Part shown: positions 9,892 to 17,790 of the stretch, one piece after another
Position numbering within the stretch: position 1 is the stretch's first letter
Layout: the number at the start of each line of letters is the position of its first letter
NCBI GenBank assembly: GCA_964551735.1
Contig: CAZKEF010000024.1
Location: 20,833 to 84,832, forward strand
Origin: DAOUAT01 sp964551735
GTDB lineage: Bacteria > Chloroflexota > Anaerolineae > CG2-30-64-16
Direction of reading: 5' to 3'
DNA: 64,000 nucleotides
The notes under the pieces: model-generated
Databases searched by the model: none
Told to the model about the DNA's origin: nothing
The model's input: only the letters and a program-made list of their open reading frames with translations
Program-made: the position numbers and the translations under genes

Positions 9892-11604
9892 ATGGCAGAC
9901 TTGAAGGAGCTGGTGCGCGCGGCGCGCGGGGACGCGACGGCCGATTTGCTGTTGCGCAACGCGAAGTTGGTGAACGTCTACTCCGGCGAGATCTATCCTG
10001 CGGATGTAGCGTTGCTGGGAGATCGTATCGTCGGCATCGGCGAGGGTTACACCGCGCACAAGGAGATTGACCTGAAAGGCAGCTACCTGGCGCCGGGTTT
10101 GATCGACGCGCACGTGCATATCGAAAGCGCGATGGTGGGGGTGCGCCAGTTCGCAGCAGCCGTGGTGCCGCGCGGTGTCACGGCCGTGGTGGCCGATCCC
10201 CATGAGATCACCAACGTGTTCGGCCTGGATGGCATTCGCTACATGTTCGATCAGGCCAAGTACGGCCAGTTGAGCATGTACGTGATGGTCCCGTCGTGCG
10301 TGCCAGCCACCCATATGGCGACCGCAGGTGCATACCTGGAGGCTAAGGACATCGCCTCGCTGCAGAACGACCGCTGGGTGTTGGGCCTGGGGGAGATGAT
10401 GAACTATCCGGGCGTAGTCAACGAAGACCAGGGTGTGTTGGATAAGATCGAGGCGTTCAGGACGCGCGTGCTGGACGGTCACGCGCCCGGTTTCAGCGGC
10501 AAAGCCCTGAATGCCTACGTGGCCGCGGGCATCGGCTCGGATCACGAGTGCACCACGGTGGCTGAGGCGCAGGAGAAGCTGCGCCTGGGCATGTATATTC
10601 TGATGCGTGAGGCGACCAACGCACACGACCTGGCCAACTTGCTGCCGTTGATCACGCCCGACAACGCGCGGCGCATCTGCTTCTGTACCGATGATCGCCA
10701 CCCCGGCGATATCCTTGACCAGGGTAGCGTGGACTACCTGGTGCGCACGGCCATCCGCTCTGGGGTTGACGTGGTTACGGCGATTCGTATGGCCACGCTG
10801 AACACAGCCGAGTGGTTCCGCATGTATGATCGCGGCGGCATCCGCCCCGGCAACCGCGCCGACCTGATCGTATTCGACGACCCGGAGGCGTTCGACGTGC
10901 GCCTGGTGATCCGTGGGGGTCAGGCGGTGGCGGAAAACGGCAAGCTGCTGCCGTTCGACGTGCCGGAGCGTCCGGCCTACCTGCGCGGCGCAATGAACGT
11001 CAACTGGCACGCGGTGAACTTCACCATCCCGGCCGAGGGACGCCGGGCCCACGTGATCGGTGTCGTGCCGGATCAGCTGGTCACCGAGGATCGCATCCTG
11101 GAGATCCCCTCCACTGCCGGTGTGGCGCGGTCCGATCTCGAGCAAGATATCATCAAGATGGCGGTGATCGAGCGGCACATGGCCACCGGTAACGTGGGCA
11201 AGGGATTCGTGCAGGGGCTGGGCTTGCGCCGTGGGGCTATCGCGTCCACCATCGCGCACGATCACCACAACCTCGTGGTGGCCGGCGCCGACAACGTCTC
11301 GCTTACCACCGCGGCCGCGGCCGTGGCCGACATGGGCGGCGGCCTGGCCGTGGCCGATGGTATCCGCATCCTGGGGCGGCTGCCGCTGCCGGTGGCCGGC
11401 CTGATGTCGAACAAGCCGATCACCGAGGTGCGCCGGCAATTGGACGAGGTCATCGGTGCCGCGCGCGGCCTGGGCTCCGAGCTGCATGATCCTTTTATGG
11501 CGCTCAGCTTCCTCGCGCTGGAAGTGATCCCGCACCTGAAGCTGACCGATCAGGGGCTGGTGGACGTGGATAAGTTCCAGTTCGTGCCGCTGTGGGTGGA
11601 TTGA
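9892..11604 (+). CDS. ade: Adenine deaminase
   Basis: It hydrolyses adenine to hypoxanthine and ammonia in the cytoplasm (EC 3.5.4.2). The 570-residue length is normal for the AdeC type of the amidohydrolase superfamily. The metal-binding strand GLIDAHVHIESAMVGVRQF lies near residue 70, followed by the family pattern VADPHEITNVFGLDG, and CTDDRHPGDI near residue 265. The C-terminal domain holds AHDHHNLVVAGA and GGGLAVADG, also typical of the family. AGGAGG lies a few bases before the ATG. It is transcribed away from the nucleoside importer operon, which suggests that imported purines are deaminated and used as a nitrogen source or salvaged. The 3' end runs directly into a palindromic repeat at 11608. 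Confidence 0.95.
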   Translation: MADLKELVRAARGDATADLLLRNAKLVNVYSGEIYPADVALLGDRIVGIGEGYTAHKEIDLKGSYLAPGLIDAHVHIESAMVGVRQFAAAVVPRGVTAVVADPHEITNVFGLDGIRYMFDQAKYGQLSMYVMVPSCVPATHMATAGAYLEAKDIASLQNDRWVLGLGEMMNYPGVVNEDQGVLDKIEAFRTRVLDGHAPGFSGKALNAYVAAGIGSDHECTTVAEAQEKLRLGMYILMREATNAHDLANLLPLITPDNARRICFCTDDRHPGDILDQGSVDYLVRTAIRSGVDVVTAIRMATLNTAEWFRMYDRGGIRPGNRADLIVFDDPEAFDVRLVIRGGQAVAENGKLLPFDVPERPAYLRGAMNVNWHAVNFTIPAEGRRAHVIGVVPDQLVTEDRILEIPSTAGVARSDLEQDIIKMAVIERHMATGNVGKGFVQGLGLRRGAIASTIAHDHHNLVVAGADNVSLTTAAAAVADMGGGLAVADGIRILGRLPLPVAGLMSNKPITEVRRQLDEVIGAARGLGSELHDPFMALSFLALEVIPHLKLTDQGLVDVDKFQFVPLWVD

Positions 11605-11607
11605 GTC

Positions 11608-11705
11608 GTAGGGGCGGGTTTCTTCGCACCAGCGGGAAGCTTGTCACGCTCGCGCTGCTGCCAGGTCAGACGGGATTGCGTTAACCGTGCAAAACCCGCC
11701 CCTAC
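11608..11705. repeat. Dispersed GTAGGGGC palindromic element, copy 1
   Basis: A 98-base element bounded by a 14-bp perfect inverted repeat (11608-11621, 11692-11705). It fills the space between two convergent genes: it starts 4 bases after the adenine deaminase stop and its right arm supplies the stop codon (11702-11704) of the HAD gene. Related elements are at 36205 and 41558. It probably also ends transcription from both sides. Confidence 0.75.
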
Positions 11706-12481
11706 CTTGAAACCGTGGGCGGTTCCCAGGCCTGCTCCCAGGTCTCCAGCAAGGGGAGCAGGTCATCAATCTGCGCGATCCGGGCGTCCGGCACGATGTC
11801 GGGGTTGTGCTCCACCCGGTAAGGGGATGCCACCTGCACGGCGCGCATCCCGATTTTTTGCGGGCCAGCGACGTCCACATCCAGCTTGTCGCCCACGAAT
11901 ACTGCCTCAGCCGGGGCCACATCCAGCCGGTCCAACGCTTCGCGGAAGATGCGCGGGTCAGGCTTGGTGAAACCGGCCGCGCATGAGTAAACCCGCACGG
12001 GCAGGTATTCCAGCAGGCCAAAGCGCACCAGGTCCGCGTCGTGCATCTCAGGTGACCAGAAGGTGTTGGAGACCAGGCCCAGGCCTCGGCCCTGCTCTGT
12101 CAATCGCGCCAGCACCCCGCGTACATCGCCGGCCACCGGTATGACCACAGCCGAGATTGCCTCGTAATAGGCTGCCAGCGCGTTGGGCCAGACCTTGTCC
12201 GGCACCTTTATCCCGACCGCGGCCAATCCCTCGCGCAGGATCGTGTCGGCGTTGGTGGCATAGTGGGTGCGCTTGGCCTTAGCTTCCATCGCAGAAGCCA
12301 TGCGCCCAACCGCGCGGATGGCCAGCTCAGGATCGGGTACCCTGGTACCGCCCCTGGCCGCAACCTCCAGGAAGGCACGCAGGGCGCGGGCATTGATGGC
12401 CTCGAAGGCATTTTCGGGAGGCTGATCGTAGTGCAACAGCGTGCCTCCGAGATCAAACAAAACGACTTGGATGACTGGCAT
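11702..12481 (-). CDS. HAD-superfamily hydrolase
   Basis: Predicted cytoplasmic phosphatase of the haloacid dehalogenase superfamily, 259 residues. Motif I is VLFDLGGTL at residues 5-13; motif II is LGLVSNTF near residue 145; motif IV is VFVGDKLDVDVAGPQKIGM near residue 210. The second Asp of the usual DxDGT is Gly here, as in a subset of the superfamily, so activity may be reduced or differ. Start chosen as ATG 12481 (MPVIQV), behind AGGGGG; the frame continues upstream to a TTG without a better ribosome site. The substrate is not predictable from sequence; given the neighbours, a nucleotide is possible. The last codons and stop fall inside a palindromic element. Confidence 0.85.
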   Translation of the reverse strand: MPVIQVVLFDLGGTLLHYDQPPENAFEAINARALRAFLEVAARGGTRVPDPELAIRAVGRMASAMEAKAKRTHYATNADTILREGLAAVGIKVPDKVWPNALAAYYEAISAVVIPVAGDVRGVLARLTEQGRGLGLVSNTFWSPEMHDADLVRFGLLEYLPVRVYSCAAGFTKPDPRIFREALDRLDVAPAEAVFVGDKLDVDVAGPQKIGMRAVQVASPYRVEHNPDIVPDARIAQIDDLLPLLETWEQAWEPPTVSR

Positions 12482-12522
12482 GGATCTTTTCCCCCTGCTG
12501 CGTGTCAAGAACTGGCGGTTGG

Positions 12523-13077
12523 TTAGCCGGCGCCGGAAGCGGCGGCTACACCCAAATAGCTGAGCACCTTACGCACATTGATCTGCAACGTCTCGGCCGT
12601 GTCCACGATGAGCCGCGGGCCGCTGAGCCGCTCGAATCTGGCCTGGTCAGAGCGATAGGTCTCCCAATCCCGCGCCCGGTAGTCAGGCAGATCGGTCCCG
12701 CGGCGCTCGATGCGATCCCGTAGCAGCCCTTCGTTGGTGCAGATGCACTCGATCAGCTTCAACTCGACCTGGGATGTGCGCGCAAGTTGCTCCACCTTTT
12801 CACGGAAAGTGCGATAGCCGGCCGGGCTGTCCAAGATCACCGAATGGCCCAGGGTCAAGTTGTCCCGTGCCAGGTTCACCAGCAGCTCATAGGAAAGTTG
12901 GCCGGCCAACTCACTGATGCGCTCAACCCTCAGCTCGCGCCCCAGGGCCATCGCGGTGTCTTTGATAGTGTCTTTATCCAGGTAGACCGCGCGCAACTCG
13001 CGGGCCACTGTCCGCGCCAGGCTGGTCTTGCCTGTGCCAGGCAAGCCGGCAAAAACGATTAGCTTGCGCTCAGGCAT
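12523..13077 (-). CDS. P-loop kinase of the AAA_33 / zeta-toxin-like family
   Basis: Predicted ATP-dependent small-molecule kinase, 184 residues. Walker A GLPGTGKTSLA is at residues 10-20. VYLDKDTIKD (substrate Asp) follows near residue 35, and a VILDSPAGY strand lies near residue 90. The lid region has the arginine-rich RDRIERRGTDLPDY segment. These features match the family of predicted kinases that also includes chloramphenicol phosphotransferase and polynucleotide-kinase-like proteins. ATG 13077 is preferred over an upstream GTG because GGGAGG lies 6 bases before it. The gene is in the same direction as the HAD gene, 41 bases upstream of it, and the two may be co-transcribed. The actual substrate is unknown. 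Confidence 0.82.
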   Translation of the reverse strand: MPERKLIVFAGLPGTGKTSLARTVARELRAVYLDKDTIKDTAMALGRELRVERISELAGQLSYELLVNLARDNLTLGHSVILDSPAGYRTFREKVEQLARTSQVELKLIECICTNEGLLRDRIERRGTDLPDYRARDWETYRSDQARFERLSGPRLIVDTAETLQINVRKVLSYLGVAAASGAG

Positions 13078-13125
13078 GACGCCTCCCTGTTGCACCCAAG
13101 TCTACCCAGATACCGACACGAACGC

Positions 13126-13167
13126 CCTGAGCCTGTGCAGGCGCAGTCATCCTTCACCGGGCTCAGG
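13126..13167. repeat. CCTGAGCC palindromic element (degenerate)
   Basis: An 8-bp inverted repeat, CCTGAGCC at 13126-13133 and GGCTCAGG at 13160-13167, in the gap between the kinase and DUF554 genes. It resembles the outer arms of the larger nested palindrome at 37268-37383 and a trace in the ABC-F insertion near 32700, so I treat it as a worn copy of a dispersed element. Confidence 0.4.
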
Positions 13168-13197
13168 ATGGCTGCCGAAGCGTGTTTCGGATCGGCC

Positions 13198-13923
13198 TTA
13201 TAATGAAATCCCCAACAGGCCCAATAGCAGCACGATCATAGGGGCGACAAACACCGCTGGCAGCAGGTTCGCTGCTCGGATGCGCTTGATGTCGAGCAGC
13301 AGAAAGGCGATGCTCAAGATCACAACCCCGCCTGTGGCGGTCATCTCCACCACCCACGGCGTCGTCTGCGTGACCCCACCTAATGCTGCGCCGAAGGCCA
13401 TTGCCAACAGGCTCAACCCGCCCTGGTAACCCAACACCGTGCCAGCGGACAAAATCACGCCCGCGCCCAATGATGCGGCCAGCGCCATGGCTGCGAACCC
13501 ATCCATCAGCGACTTGATTGCCAGCAGGGTATAATCGCCCGTTAGCCCGTCTTGGATCGAGCCGAGCACCGTCATCGGGCCAACGCAGAAAACCAGGCTG
13601 GCCGTGATGAACCCCTGGGCCGTGCGGCCGCCGCCCGCGCCGAACACGCGGCCCAGCCTGGTCTCGGCCCACCTGCCCAACCGTTCCAGGCCATCTTCGA
13701 TGCGCAGCGCCTCACCGAGGATCCCGCCGATGAGGATGCTGAACAGCGGAATCAGCGCGTTTTGCGTGCCGATCGCCATGGTCACGCCGATGACAACGGT
13801 CATTAGCCCCAGGCCATCCAGCACGGTGCGACGCATTTTTTCGGGCAACCGATTGCCCAGCAATGTGCCGAGCGCGCCGCCCACGACGACGGTTGCAACG
13901 TTGATCAGAGTACCGTTAATCAT
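13198..13923 (-). CDS. DUF554 family integral membrane protein
   Basis: The 241-residue protein begins MINGTLINVATVVVGGALGTLLGN, the conserved start of DUF554 (YdfK-like) proteins. It shows about seven hydrophobic segments, with conserved glycine-rich stretches such as FCVGPMTVLGSIQDGL near residue 115 and KSLMDGFAAMALAASLGAGV near residue 145. These proteins are predicted inner-membrane transporters or channels of unknown substrate. The start was set at the family N-terminus (ATG 13923); the upstream extension of the frame has no ribosome site. It diverges from the 8-oxoguanine deaminase gene across 173 bases. Confidence 0.9.
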   Translation of the reverse strand: MINGTLINVATVVVGGALGTLLGNRLPEKMRRTVLDGLGLMTVVIGVTMAIGTQNALIPLFSILIGGILGEALRIEDGLERLGRWAETRLGRVFGAGGGRTAQGFITASLVFCVGPMTVLGSIQDGLTGDYTLLAIKSLMDGFAAMALAASLGAGVILSAGTVLGYQGGLSLLAMAFGAALGGVTQTTPWVVEMTATGGVVILSIAFLLLDIKRIRAANLLPAVFVAPMIVLLLGLLGISL

Positions 13924-14035
13924 GGCGAATAGCGAATAAAGAATGGCGAAAAACGCTCCGTTGCGCCGATCAAGACAGGTAACTAAGCATAACAGATGTT
14001 GCGCGGCAGAGCAAGCGCGGGATTTCGCACAAAGG

Positions 14036-14063
14036 TTGACAAGGCGTGCCAGTATGGTGTACA
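14036..14063 (+). promoter_or_regulatory. Possible promoter for the 8-oxoguanine deaminase gene
   Basis: TTGACA at 14036-14041 is followed after 16 bases by TGTACA at 14058-14063. The -35 is perfect and the -10 poor. It lies 34 bases upstream of the ATG. No clear promoter was seen for the divergent DUF554 gene. Confidence 0.35.
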
Positions 14064-14096
14064 AGTGCAGTGAATTCCCATCTCAGGAGGCCCAAG

Positions 14097-15500
14097 ATGT
14101 CCACACTTCTCCTCAAGCACGCCGACCTGCTGGTCACGATGGATGCCGGCCGCCGGCGTATCCCTGATGGGGGCCTGTTTGTACAGGACAACGCGATCCT
14201 CCAGGTTGGGCCCACCGAAGCCCTCCCGGAAACGGCCGATCAGGTCATTGACGCCCGCGGCATGATCGTGCTGCCGGGCCTGGTCAACACCCACCACCAT
14301 CTGTACCAGACTCTGACCCGCTGCATCGCCCAAGACAGCGTGCTGTTCGATTGGTTGGTCACGCTTTACCCCATCTGGGCACGGATGACGCCGGAGGCGG
14401 TGTACGTCTCCGCGAAAGTTGGCCTGGCGGAATTGATGTTGAGCGGTTGCACCACCACCAGCGACCACCTGTACATTTACCCCAACGGCTGCAAGATCGA
14501 GCACGAGATCGAGGCCGCGGTTGAGTTGGGCATGCGCTTCACCGCCACCCGCGGCAGCATGAGCCTGGGGCGCAGCAAAGGTGGTCTGCCGCCGGATAGT
14601 TGTGTGGAGGACGAGGATTTTATCCTCAAAGACAGCCAGCGCGCCATCGAGCAGTACCATCAGAAAGAGCGCTTCGGCATGGTGAACGTGGCGTTAGCGC
14701 CTTGCTCGCCCTTCAGCGTCACCGGCGACCTGATGCTGGAGAGCGCGACCTTGGCCCGCGCCTACGGCGTTCGCCTGCACACCCACCTGGCCGAGACCAT
14801 GGACGAGGACGCGTTCTGTCTGGAGAAGTTCGGCGTCAAGCCGGTGGATTACATGGCGTCGGTGGGCTGGATCGGCGGTGACGTGTGGCACGCCCACTGC
14901 GTCGTCTTGAACGCCGAAGAGATCGCGCTCTTTGCGCGCACCGGCTGCGGCGTGGCCCACTGCCCCAGCTCCAACATGCGCCTCGCTTCGGGCATCGCGC
15001 CGATCCGCGCCATGCGGGATGCGGGCGTGCGCGTGGGCCTGGGGGTGGACGGATCGGCCTCCAACGACAGCAGCCACCTGCTGGCCGAGGCGCGGCAGGC
15101 GATGTTGTTGCAGCGCATGGGCTCCACTTTTGTCTCCGATCAGGCCGTGGGCACGACGCGCGCGCGCTCGTTGGGCAACCCGGCCGCGCTGGGCGCGGCG
15201 GAGGTGTTGGAGATCGCGACCCTGGGCGGCGCCAGTGTGCTCGGCCGGGACGACATCGGCGCGCTGGCCCCCGGCATGGCTGCGGACTTCATCGGCTACC
15301 GGCTGGAGCGGCTAGATTTCACCGGCGCGCTGCACGACCCCCTGGCCGCGCTAGTCTTCTGCACCCCGCCGAAGGTGGATCTGAGCGTGATCAATGGGGC
15401 AGTGCGCGTGCAGGATGGCGAGATCGTCGGGCTGGACCTGCTGATGCTGATCCGGCGGCATAATGCGATCAGCGCGAAGATGGTGCGGGGAGAATTGTAA
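14097..15500 (+). CDS. 8-oxoguanine deaminase (amidohydrolase superfamily, TrzA/AtzA-like)
   Basis: Predicted to convert 8-oxoguanine to uric acid and ammonia (EC 3.5.4.32), removing a mutagenic base. The 467-residue protein has the subfamily segments NTHHHLYQTLTR (metal-binding HxH, near residue 62), LSGCTTTSDHLYIYPNG (near residue 115), THLAETMDEDAFCLEKFG (near 230) and VGLGVDGSASNDSSHLL (metal Asp, near 315). The asparagine/serine-rich SASNDSS motif is typical of 8-oxoguanine deaminases as opposed to guanine or cytosine deaminases. ATG 14097 is chosen because AGGAGG lies 6 bases upstream; the frame opens 51 bases earlier without such a site. Hydroxytriazine aminohydrolase activity is the main alternative. 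Confidence 0.87.
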   Translation: MSTLLLKHADLLVTMDAGRRRIPDGGLFVQDNAILQVGPTEALPETADQVIDARGMIVLPGLVNTHHHLYQTLTRCIAQDSVLFDWLVTLYPIWARMTPEAVYVSAKVGLAELMLSGCTTTSDHLYIYPNGCKIEHEIEAAVELGMRFTATRGSMSLGRSKGGLPPDSCVEDEDFILKDSQRAIEQYHQKERFGMVNVALAPCSPFSVTGDLMLESATLARAYGVRLHTHLAETMDEDAFCLEKFGVKPVDYMASVGWIGGDVWHAHCVVLNAEEIALFARTGCGVAHCPSSNMRLASGIAPIRAMRDAGVRVGLGVDGSASNDSSHLLAEARQAMLLQRMGSTFVSDQAVGTTRARSLGNPAALGAAEVLEIATLGGASVLGRDDIGALAPGMAADFIGYRLERLDFTGALHDPLAALVFCTPPKVDLSVINGAVRVQDGEIVGLDLLMLIRRHNAISAKMVRGEL

Positions 15501-15567
15501 CGAGCGCAACTCGCTGTATTTGGATAAATTCGGATAGTATAGTAGCCGATATTCAGGGAAACTACGT

Positions 15568-16218
15568 ATGCGTGAAACAATCCTCGCCCTCGCTCGCCGC
15601 TACGACTTCGAGGAGGGCCACGCGCTCCAGGACGAGCGCCTGGCCCTGCGCCTGTTCGATGAAATGGCGCGGCTTGGGCTGCACACCCTGGGCGCGGCCC
15701 AGTTCCCTGCAATTCCCTCAATTTCCATAGTCCCCTCAGTGCCCTCTTCTTCCGCTCGCTCCGAATCCCCCCTCATCCCCCGCGAGATCCTGAGCTACGC
15801 CGCCCTCCTTCATGACATCGGCTACGTCGAGGGCTACGAGAACCACCACAAGACCGCGTTCCGGCTGATCATGGCTGCGCCCATCCCCGGCCTCTCCGTG
15901 CGCGATCAGGCGTTGATCGCGCACGTCACGCGTTACCACCGCGGCGCGTTGCCTGCGCCGGCCAAGCATGAAGCTTTCGCCGCCCTTGCCCCGTCAGACC
16001 AGCAGTTGGTGACCCAGCTCGGTGCGATCCTGCGCTTCGCTGACGGCCTGGATCGCAGCCACACGGATGCGGTGCAGGACCTGGGCTGCGCGCTGGAAGG
16101 CGGCACGCTGGTCGTCACGCTGCTGCCCGGCCGGGACGATGACAGCGAGCGCTGGGCCGGGCAGAAGAAGGCGCGATGGTTTGAGAGCGTGTACGCGGTG
16201 AATGTGATCATCCGGTAA
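15568..16218 (+). CDS. HD-domain phosphohydrolase, Ppx/GppA C-terminal-like, with a low-complexity insert
   Basis: The 216-residue protein has the HD signature ALLHDIGY near residue 80, followed by HHKTAFRLIM and VTRYHRGALP, and ends with LRFADGLDRSHTDAV. This pattern matches the HD domain found at the C-terminus of exopolyphosphatase/guanosine pentaphosphatase proteins, here without the N-terminal sugar-kinase-fold domain. It probably hydrolyses phosphate esters, but the substrate is unknown. Residues about 48-66 (IPS ISI VPS VPS SS) interrupt the segment before the HD motif and are coded by 9-base tandem units (15711-15750). The gene is convergent with the NHL-repeat gene, with only three bases between the stops. 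The ribosome site is weak (AGGGA). Confidence 0.8.
   Translation: MRETILALARRYDFEEGHALQDERLALRLFDEMARLGLHTLGAAQFPAIPSISIVPSVPSSSARSESPLIPREILSYAALLHDIGYVEGYENHHKTAFRLIMAAPIPGLSVRDQALIAHVTRYHRGALPAPAKHEAFAALAPSDQQLVTQLGAILRFADGLDRSHTDAVQDLGCALEGGTLVVTLLPGRDDDSERWAGQKKARWFESVYAVNVIIR
15708..15750 (+). repeat. In-frame 9-base tandem repeat inside the HD gene
   Basis: Units ATTCCCTCA, ATTTCCATA, GTCCCCTCA and GTGCCCTCT follow each other and code for the tripeptides IPS, ISI, VPS and VPS. The units resemble those of the intergenic array at 6232-6330. A 9-base unit preserves the reading frame. Confidence 0.6.
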
Positions 16219-16221
16219 GGA

Positions 16222-17349
16222 CTAGCGTCGTCCAAACGCCGTGACGTAACTGAACGGATCGGCCGTGTCACCGGTGAACACGCGGCGGCCGTCGCCGGTG
16301 ACGGCCACGCCGAACGGCGAGAGGAACTCCCCTGCCGGCCACCCCTCATCGGTGCGCACCCCTTCCCCGCCGATCCACTCGATCAGCCCGTGGCCCTGCG
16401 CGCTGAGCACAGCCACCGCGGTCGGGATCTGCGTCGTCACGTACAGGTTCCCCGCCTCGTCGGCCGCGATCATCTGCGGCCACGCGCCGGCCAGCGCGGC
16501 CTCGCCCACGCGCTGGATCAGCCGGCCGGCCTCCGGCTCCACTTCGGCCACGTAGCCCTGGCGGTTTACGATGAACAGGGTGCCATCGGGGCCGAAATCC
16601 ATCCCCACCGCGTCCATGCCCGGCTCGGCCGGGAAGCTGCGCAGGAACTCGCCGGTCGCGCTGAAGACCAGCACGCGCATCACCTTTGCGCCGCCGGCAT
16701 CCTCGTTGGGGTCCAGCACGAAGAGCTCGCCGTCGGGGCTGACGGCCAATGCGGCCGGGCTGTCGGAGCCAAACTCGCCCTCGCCCGCGCCGTAACTGCC
16801 GAACCCGCCCAACAGGTCCAGGTCCGCATTGAACAGGGTGATCTGGTGCAGGGCCGCGTCCGCGATGTAGACCGTGCCATCGGGGCCGACTTTAACATCG
16901 GTGAGATACCCGATCTCGCCGGCCGAGATGACCCCCTGGTACGCGCCGTCCAGATCGTAGATGTACACGCCGCCCAACCGGTCGGCCACATAGACGCGCT
17001 CGCCGGCGGCATCCAGCCCGCCCAGGCCGGAGAAGGGATTATCGGCCGCGTGCCTGGCACCGCCGACGCGCCAGCGCACCGTAGCGGCCGGCGGGTCCAT
17101 GGGCGACGGCGCCGCGACCGTGCCGGTGGCCGCGGGCGGGGGTGTGGGTGGCGCGAGGGTTGCCGCGGGCGCCGTAGCCGGCTGCGGTGTGGCGCTGGGG
17201 GCCACCGTGGCCGGGGGTGGCGTGCGCGCGGTGGGCGGAGCGGCGTCACTCGCTCCGCCCGCCGCAGGTCGCGTGGCAGGCGGACTGTCGGCACATGCGG
17301 TCAGCCACAGGGCTAGGATGATCAGGCAAAGGTGAGAAGCTCGCAGCAT
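16222..17349 (-). CDS. NHL-repeat (six-bladed beta-propeller) lipoprotein
   Basis: The 375-residue protein has a lipoprotein signal ending in LWLTAC (Cys about residue 19) and then a long Ala/Pro/Thr-rich linker to about residue 95. The rest consists of NHL-type blades: LGGLDAAGERVYVAD, LTDVKVGPDGTVYIAD, PAALAVSPDGELFVLD, VGMDFGPDGTLFIVN, PQMIAADEAGNLYVT and FGVAVTGDGRRVFTGD, about six in all. It is likely anchored outside the membrane and could bind protein, sugar or lipid; no catalytic residues are evident. The start ATG 17349 gives the signal peptide directly; GGGAG lies about 12 bases upstream. The frame upstream of it is open but lacks sense. Confidence 0.85.
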   Translation of the reverse strand: MLRASHLCLIILALWLTACADSPPATRPAAGGASDAAPPTARTPPPATVAPSATPQPATAPAATLAPPTPPPAATGTVAAPSPMDPPAATVRWRVGGARHAADNPFSGLGGLDAAGERVYVADRLGGVYIYDLDGAYQGVISAGEIGYLTDVKVGPDGTVYIADAALHQITLFNADLDLLGGFGSYGAGEGEFGSDSPAALAVSPDGELFVLDPNEDAGGAKVMRVLVFSATGEFLRSFPAEPGMDAVGMDFGPDGTLFIVNRQGYVAEVEPEAGRLIQRVGEAALAGAWPQMIAADEAGNLYVTTQIPTAVAVLSAQGHGLIEWIGGEGVRTDEGWPAGEFLSPFGVAVTGDGRRVFTGDTADPFSYVTAFGRR

Positions 17350-17790
17350 GGTGTCAAATCTCCCGGAGCGCCAGCGACGCTCCCTTGTGGTGTGGCGCAC
17401 GATGGTTGAGAAACATTTTACCACGGCCGGCGCAAAAACGCGCCAGACCTGCACCCTCGGCAGGGCGATTTCATGTTGCGGCTGACCACACGGGCCGGCC
17501 GTTGAAACTGCGCCTACCGTTGCAAAACCGGCCTGCGCCGGTTGGTCTCCGGTCTGCGAAGGCAGACCTTGCACGGGTAGCCGCAACTTCAGTTGCCAGG
17601 CAGGGCGCCCGCCGCACAATGACTTCGCCCTGCCCCCTCGGTTCCGCCGCTTGCGCGGCAGTACAAATTGTGATAATCTTCGCTAGTCCACAGATCAGGC
17701 CGCCGCATCTCGCCGACCTCCACGCGACCCTGCCAGCACTGTTGTCTCAACCCAGGTCGCGCCGAGATGCTCCCGAAGGGAGGTCGTCAT
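17350..17790. promoter_or_regulatory. Divergent 441-base intergenic region with an imperfect palindrome
   Basis: It separates the NHL lipoprotein from the secreted HExxH protein. About 17496-17597 forms an imperfect long hairpin: TGAAACTGCGCCTACCGTTG in the left arm pairs with the reverse complement of the segment near 17573-17595, around an inner CCGGCCTGCGCCGG stem. The motif has the look of a dispersed palindromic element. TGTGATAAT at about 17669-17677 could be an extended -10 for the plus-strand gene. No gene is seen. Confidence 0.45.

Noticed and set aside
9778..11535. Minus-strand open frame of 585 codons
   Set aside because: Antisense to adenine deaminase; His/Arg-rich composition typical of a complement of a GC-rich gene.
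16390..17316. Plus-strand open frame of 308 codons
   Set aside because: Antisense to the NHL lipoprotein; composition is an artefact of high GC.
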